Assembly (NCBI GenBank): GCA_016840515.1
Contig: JAEOSF010000038.1
Coordinates: 1 to 36,524, forward strand
Length of the DNA: 36,524 nucleotides
Source of the DNA: Candidatus Borrarchaeum yapensis
GTDB taxonomy: Archaea; Asgardarchaeota; Sifarchaeia; Borrarchaeales; Borrarchaeaceae
Reading direction: 5' to 3'
Shown here: positions 33,071 to 36,524 of the stretch, piece by piece
How positions within the stretch are numbered: the stretch's first letter is position 1
Layout of the letters: every line of letters starts with the position of its first letter
Notes under the pieces: generated by a model
The model's database searches: none
Told to the model about the DNA's origin: nothing
What the model saw: the letters and a program-made list of their open reading frames with translations, nothing else
Made by a program: the position numbers and the translations under genes

Positions 33071-33337
33071 TCAAAGGGCTAATCCATGTCGATTCGCATA
33101 TGTGCGGTAAGATACTACGCCCTTAGGGGTAAGAGCAATTAATCTTCGACTAACGATATTGATACCCGACTCCTTTGCCCAGACGATAACTTTATCGATG
33201 TCAATTGCGTTTGATATGTCATTCCAGAAATAAGGACCGTGCATGGATAAACAAAAGGCAAAACCTTATTCACCCATGAATAAATATTGGAAAGGATCGG
33301 TTTCAACAATGAGTGCTATTTCAAAGTCTGTACCTCA
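33071..33337 (-). pseudogene. Degraded minus-strand gene fragment
   Basis: One frame stays protein-like through a single stop. About 22 codons (including FEIALIVETDPFQYLFMGE) run to a TAA at 33268-33266. Codons from there then continue in the same frame, including ATG at 33244, and give 57 residues with IDKVIVWAKESGINIVSRRL and a TGA at 33073-33071. Beyond 33337 an in-frame TGA closes it. The sequence looks like a small alpha/beta domain but I do not recognise the family. It fills most of the 415-base gap between the AAA+ gene and the next gene. The 57-residue part could still be expressed. Confidence 0.4.
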
Positions 33338-33350
33338 GTAAGACTTTTGA

Positions 33351-34118
33351 ATGAGTTTCGATGTGATATTAACCAGAAGAATGGAGGCTTTCTCTGTGGC
33401 AACTGAGGCTAACGATTATCTTGAACTTACCGCAAAGATGACAGCTATTCCTGCTACTATTCTAAAAATCTTAAAAGTAACTTCCCCTACGTCCCTACCT
33501 CTCCCTATTGAAGGTATCAACTTTAATTCGGAACATATTGTGCTAGTTATACTTGATAACTTTGGTCTATTTGAGTATACTTACTATAAGCCCGAATTCT
33601 TAATCCAAGCGTGTGATGCTCTTGTTCTTCTAGATACACAGAATCCTTATACTGATAGTGTGTTAAAACAGGTTTTCTATGTTACTGAACAATTTAGTGG
33701 CTTTCATCTTCCAAGTGCTCTTATTGAAAACGGAAAGTCTGTTGCAATGGTTGGACGTCAAGAAGAACTGAATACTATTGCACATAATGAGTATTCGATT
33801 CCGTCCACTGATGATATGAATGTCTATATCAATGCTGTAAAGGCTTTGAACAGACATGATTTTCTTTCGTTGCATTTTATTGATTTTGAAAAATTATACC
33901 AGCAATATGCTTTTCAGCCACCTGCAGAAACGCTAAAACAGTTAATTCGGAGGACTGATAAATGGCTAAAGGTTCTTTTTATGCAGGCGAAGCCTGGATC
34001 AGTCTTCATTATTCTTAGTTCACATGGAAAACATCAAATTGATTTACAAATCAAAGGAAAAGCAGCGCAATGGCGACTGGCAAGCCTTCCTATAGCTATT
34101 TTCTCAAAAAAACCTTAA
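33351..34118 (+). CDS. Uncharacterised protein, possibly alkaline-phosphatase-fold
   Basis: The 255-residue protein has no signal peptide or membrane helix. Some segments recall the alkaline phosphatase/phosphodiesterase superfamily: HIVLVILDNFGLFEY where metal-binding VLILVDGLG is expected, FLSLHFIDFEKLYQQYAF like the lhliDfDrlgHeyG segment, and VFIILSSHGKH like the SDHG ending. The key second His and Asp ligands are not all visible (HFIDFEKLYQQY lacks the usual His, and SSHG replaces SDHG), so a metal-dependent phosphatase activity is doubtful. The frame is long and the sequence protein-like, so the gene itself is sound. It stands alone between the degraded fragment and the CARDB protein. 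Confidence 0.7.
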   Translation: MSFDVILTRRMEAFSVATEANDYLELTAKMTAIPATILKILKVTSPTSLPLPIEGINFNSEHIVLVILDNFGLFEYTYYKPEFLIQACDALVLLDTQNPYTDSVLKQVFYVTEQFSGFHLPSALIENGKSVAMVGRQEELNTIAHNEYSIPSTDDMNVYINAVKALNRHDFLSLHFIDFEKLYQQYAFQPPAETLKQLIRRTDKWLKVLFMQAKPGSVFIILSSHGKHQIDLQIKGKAAQWRLASLPIAIFSKKP

Positions 34119-34219
34119 GAAAATGTATTTTTATCATGTTTTCATTTATAAGAAAAATGAACTTCCTAAAAGCACATAACTTCCTAACTAATTTCCGCTT
34201 TTCATACATGCTCTTCTTT

Positions 34220-36166
34220 TTATTCTACGCCCATTCCTAATTTTCTTTTGAAATATTCAATAATTTCTTTTGTTGTTTTTTTGCCTAATATACTGCCTGT
34301 TGTCCACTTTCGTCTTCCAACAAAGAATAAAATATTACAAAAAAATATATTACCGATAATCAGTCCTTCGAATAGCAGTGGAATGCCAAATGTCCTCCGA
34401 ATAGCATATGCTTGAGAGAGTAATAAAGGAAAGGTCAATCCTATTGTAACAAATAAAATATCGCGATAATGTTTTTCTACAAATGAGAACCTTCTTAGAT
34501 AAAAGGAAAAGTACATCATGTGAGTAAAAAGGACCAATATTGCACCATAAAGAAACTGGATATCAATTATATCAAACTGAAATGTTTTACCATATAACGA
34601 AATACTAAAAAGTGGCTCAAGCACCAGAATAGTCGTAGAATAAGAATTATCTGTTATATTCGCTTCATTTTCAATTCCAGAAATCTTAACTAATACCGTA
34701 TGATTACCTTCAATAGCATCCCATTCTAACGTGACTTCTACAGAGGAACTAACAAGGACATTCACTTCAGTGGTGTTAACTAGTGTATTGTCTATATAAA
34801 GATTAATAGTAATGGTTTCATTCACCTTTCCAGTATTTTCTACGTATATTGCCACTTTTATGGTCTCGCCGCTTGCTGGAGGATGTTTCGGATAGACATC
34901 AACATGACTCAATGTCACATCGCGAGTTGGAATGTAAAGTGTTTGTGTAAGGTTATTATTTTGTGAATTAACTTCCTTAGTCGCGGTAAGTCCGTTAATC
35001 TCAACAAATACTGTAATTCGATGTTTCCCTTTTTTGGCGTCCCAATGAAACTGTTTTTCGATAGATTGCCCTTCAAGTAACTTGAGTTTCGATGTCGTAA
35101 TTAATTTACCATCAATTTTAAGATGTACTGTTGTAAGTTCATCTTTCGAGCCTTGATTTTCGATATTAGCTTTGATAGTTACTACGTCTCCAGGCTCAAT
35201 TACTTGAGGCGTTACTGATAATGATTTTACAGCAACATCCCGAAATGCTACAACATGAATAGTAGAATTTGATAACACATTAATCGTGTATTGTGATACA
35301 TTTCCAAATACCCTAAATTCGATGTCTAATGCATTTCTGCCTTCATATAGCAATGATTTGTCAACATTTGTTGAAATCTCAATCAATTGAGATTCATTGT
35401 TAATGTCCCATTCCCACGTGGATAGTTTCTCTTGATTCCAGTATAGGTTAAGGGTAATATTATAGACAGTAAGATAGTTTTCAACAGAATAAAACGCTCT
35501 AAGATCAGTTGAGAATTGATCTGTCACCACGTCCTCAGATAGTCTAAATTCCAAAGAAGCCGTTACCGTTTGGTATTCTGGTGCGCCGTCTTGTAAATAA
35601 TCTTGAAATTCTGCAGGATAAGGAAGTGCATCACCTAATTCACTAAAACTATATTCTCCCGTTGACTGAATGTGTGAGAGTGTCTTCAAGAAGACATAGG
35701 ACTCTTTGTGGAGGGTGAAAGTTGTTGTGCCATCATTACTCGAAGTAAAGGCAAGTTCAATTTCAATAAAATTGTTTCCTTCGAGTAAACTATCAAACGG
35801 AACGATAATGTTTACCCAATACTTACCAATCTTCTTTAAAGACGTGCTTACAATACTTTTGCTTTTATGAAAACGGTTATTACAATAAATTTCGATATCG
35901 AAATCAGAGTCTGGGTCTTCGCCAGAAAAACTTGTGAGAAGCGAAAGTGAAAGAGCTTTATCTTCTATTGAATCGATTGAGAACGTAATAAGAATGTTAT
36001 CTTTAGCTTCGGCTCCTTTACTAGCTGAGAGTCTTATTGTATCAATATCCAACTCTGAAAATAGGTTTTTCCCGTCTTCAAGGCTTGTAGTACCTTCTGA
36101 AGAGGGCACCATCATTGGTAAGAGCATGAATACTGCTATAAAGATGACAACGAGAGCCTTTTTCAA
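34220..36166 (-). CDS. Secreted/membrane-anchored CARDB-domain protein
   Basis: The 648-residue protein has a signal peptide (MKKALVVIFIAVFMLLPMMV) and two less conserved beta domains (about 30-290). At least two clear CARDB repeats follow (about 310-410, DVAVKSLSVTPQVIEPGD to NNLTQTLYIP; about 413-515, DVTLSHVDVYPKHPPASGE to ITDNSYSTTILVLEP). Three transmembrane helices lie near the C-terminus (FLYGAILVLFTHMMYF, ILFVTIGLTFPLLL, LIIGNIFFCNILFF), with a basic cytosolic tail. CARDB domains are adhesion-like folds common on archaeal surfaces and also occur as the front domain of the GH57-like pair at 3244-7475. Probable role is a cell-surface adhesion or sensing protein; the ligand is unknown. 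Confidence 0.85.
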   Translation of the reverse strand: MKKALVVIFIAVFMLLPMMVPSSEGTTSLEDGKNLFSELDIDTIRLSASKGAEAKDNILITFSIDSIEDKALSLSLLTSFSGEDPDSDFDIEIYCNNRFHKSKSIVSTSLKKIGKYWVNIIVPFDSLLEGNNFIEIELAFTSSNDGTTTFTLHKESYVFLKTLSHIQSTGEYSFSELGDALPYPAEFQDYLQDGAPEYQTVTASLEFRLSEDVVTDQFSTDLRAFYSVENYLTVYNITLNLYWNQEKLSTWEWDINNESQLIEISTNVDKSLLYEGRNALDIEFRVFGNVSQYTINVLSNSTIHVVAFRDVAVKSLSVTPQVIEPGDVVTIKANIENQGSKDELTTVHLKIDGKLITTSKLKLLEGQSIEKQFHWDAKKGKHRITVFVEINGLTATKEVNSQNNNLTQTLYIPTRDVTLSHVDVYPKHPPASGETIKVAIYVENTGKVNETITINLYIDNTLVNTTEVNVLVSSSVEVTLEWDAIEGNHTVLVKISGIENEANITDNSYSTTILVLEPLFSISLYGKTFQFDIIDIQFLYGAILVLFTHMMYFSFYLRRFSFVEKHYRDILFVTIGLTFPLLLSQAYAIRRTFGIPLLFEGLIIGNIFFCNILFFVGRRKWTTGSILGKKTTKEIIEYFKRKLGMGVE

Positions 36167-36257
36167 AACACGGTCCGTCCATTTCGATATAATTGAGAGG
36201 AGCGTCCAAATCCTCTTCGCCTAAATGAATTTGCTAGAATGGTTTTATTATGACTTT

Positions 36258-36524
36258 GTGAACTACCACCCTATAAGTAGGCTGGCTTCCTGAATCATCC
36301 ATTCCCCAACGGGACATGTCAAACAGGCTCTACGGGCAGTTCCTGCCCTGATGATGATTTTGATGTTACATTGTAGATTGAGCGGCTTAAAATCGTGATG
36401 GCAGAGTTATGATCTCTTGCTTTATCAAGTCCACAGTACGGGCAGCGGTGGATGCGGGTTGCCAGGGTTTTCGGCACCAGCTTCCCACACCGACTACACA
36501 GTTGTGTGGTATGATAGGCACTCA
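36258..36524 (-). mobile_element. Second IS605/IS1341-type element, truncated by the window edge
   Basis: From GTGAACTACC at 36258 the sequence matches the right end at 27505 almost base for base (hairpin, GGCTTCCTG, ATTCCCCAACGGG, then the tnpB 3' end). Similarity to the first copy starts exactly here, which fixes the border. The rest lies beyond the window. Confidence 0.85.
36319..36524 (-). CDS. tnpB: TnpB C-terminal part, partial at right edge
   Basis: Sixty-eight in-frame codons end at a TGA (36321-36319). The zinc finger CSRCGKLV then CPYCGLDKARDHNSAI, carrying the third RuvC Asp, is intact. The end GQELPVEPV is identical to the copy at 27566, and its CPYCG is more canonical than the CPYCR of the first copy. 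TnpB is the RNA-guided nuclease of IS605-type elements. Whether the full gene is intact cannot be seen here. Confidence 0.85.
   Translation of the reverse strand, partial: SAYHTTQLCSRCGKLVPKTLATRIHRCPYCGLDKARDHNSAITILSRSIYNVTSKSSSGQELPVEPV

Overview
The window is archaeal chromosomal DNA, AT-rich by eye. The evidence is a TFB-type initiation factor, a class I HMG-CoA reductase of the archaeal isoprenoid pathway, ADP-forming acyl-CoA synthetase, archaeal TATA elements (some at leaderless spacing), and an almost complete formyl-methanofuran/tetrahydromethanopterin C1 branch. No mcr gene is present, so the C1 genes more likely serve an archaeal Wood-Ljungdahl pathway than methanogenesis, although the window cannot exclude either. 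A pair of small longin/roadblock-like proteins (29938-31037) resembles proteins common in Asgard archaea. I regard Asgard, or a related deep archaeal lineage, as plausible but unproven.

Layout. (1) 1-7.7 kb: the end of a minus-strand gene entering from the left edge, tfb, an ADP-forming acyl-CoA synthetase alpha subunit, two tandem secreted GH57-like proteins of identical length that share nearly identical DNA blocks, and a tiny zinc-ribbon protein. (2) 7.8-11.5 kb: an RraA-like protein, HMG-CoA reductase, and a multi-pass GT-C-like membrane protein. (3) 11.7-20.7 kb: the C1/electron-transfer island. It holds a C_GCAxxG_C_C redox protein, fwdD, fwdA, then on the minus strand an HdrA-MvhD fusion followed by an FwdF-like polyferredoxin, then fwdG-like and fwdB, then methanogenesis marker protein 8. 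(4) 20.7-23.1 kb: an ATP-cone/Mrr nuclease, a GC-rich strongly folded non-coding island, a CooT-like nickel protein with a hairpin leader, and a Cys-rich microprotein beside repeated palindromes. (5) 23.1-27.4 kb: purB, then divergent fwdC-mch and ftr. (6) 27.5-28.9 kb: a GC-richer IS605/IS1341-type insertion with a broken tnpB; a second copy begins at 36.26 kb and runs off the right edge. (7) 28.9-36.2 kb: an HTH-CBS regulator preceded by phased repeats, the longin-like pair, an array of short repeats at helical spacing upstream of an ExeA/Orc-like AAA+ ATPase with a winged helix, a degraded gene, an AlkP-like protein, and a CARDB surface protein.

How the genes work together. Fwd (A, B, C, D and the Fe-S subunits) reduces CO2 on methanofuran, Ftr moves the formyl group to H4MPT, and Mch cyclizes it. 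The HdrA-MvhD fusion and the polyferredoxin are translationally coupled and could feed low-potential electrons to Fwd. MMP8 and the CooT-like nickel protein fit the same metabolism. The least explained parts are the phased repeat array with its AAA+ gene, the folded GC-rich island, and the microprotein/palindrome locus. There is no CRISPR array, rRNA or tRNA that I can recognise.
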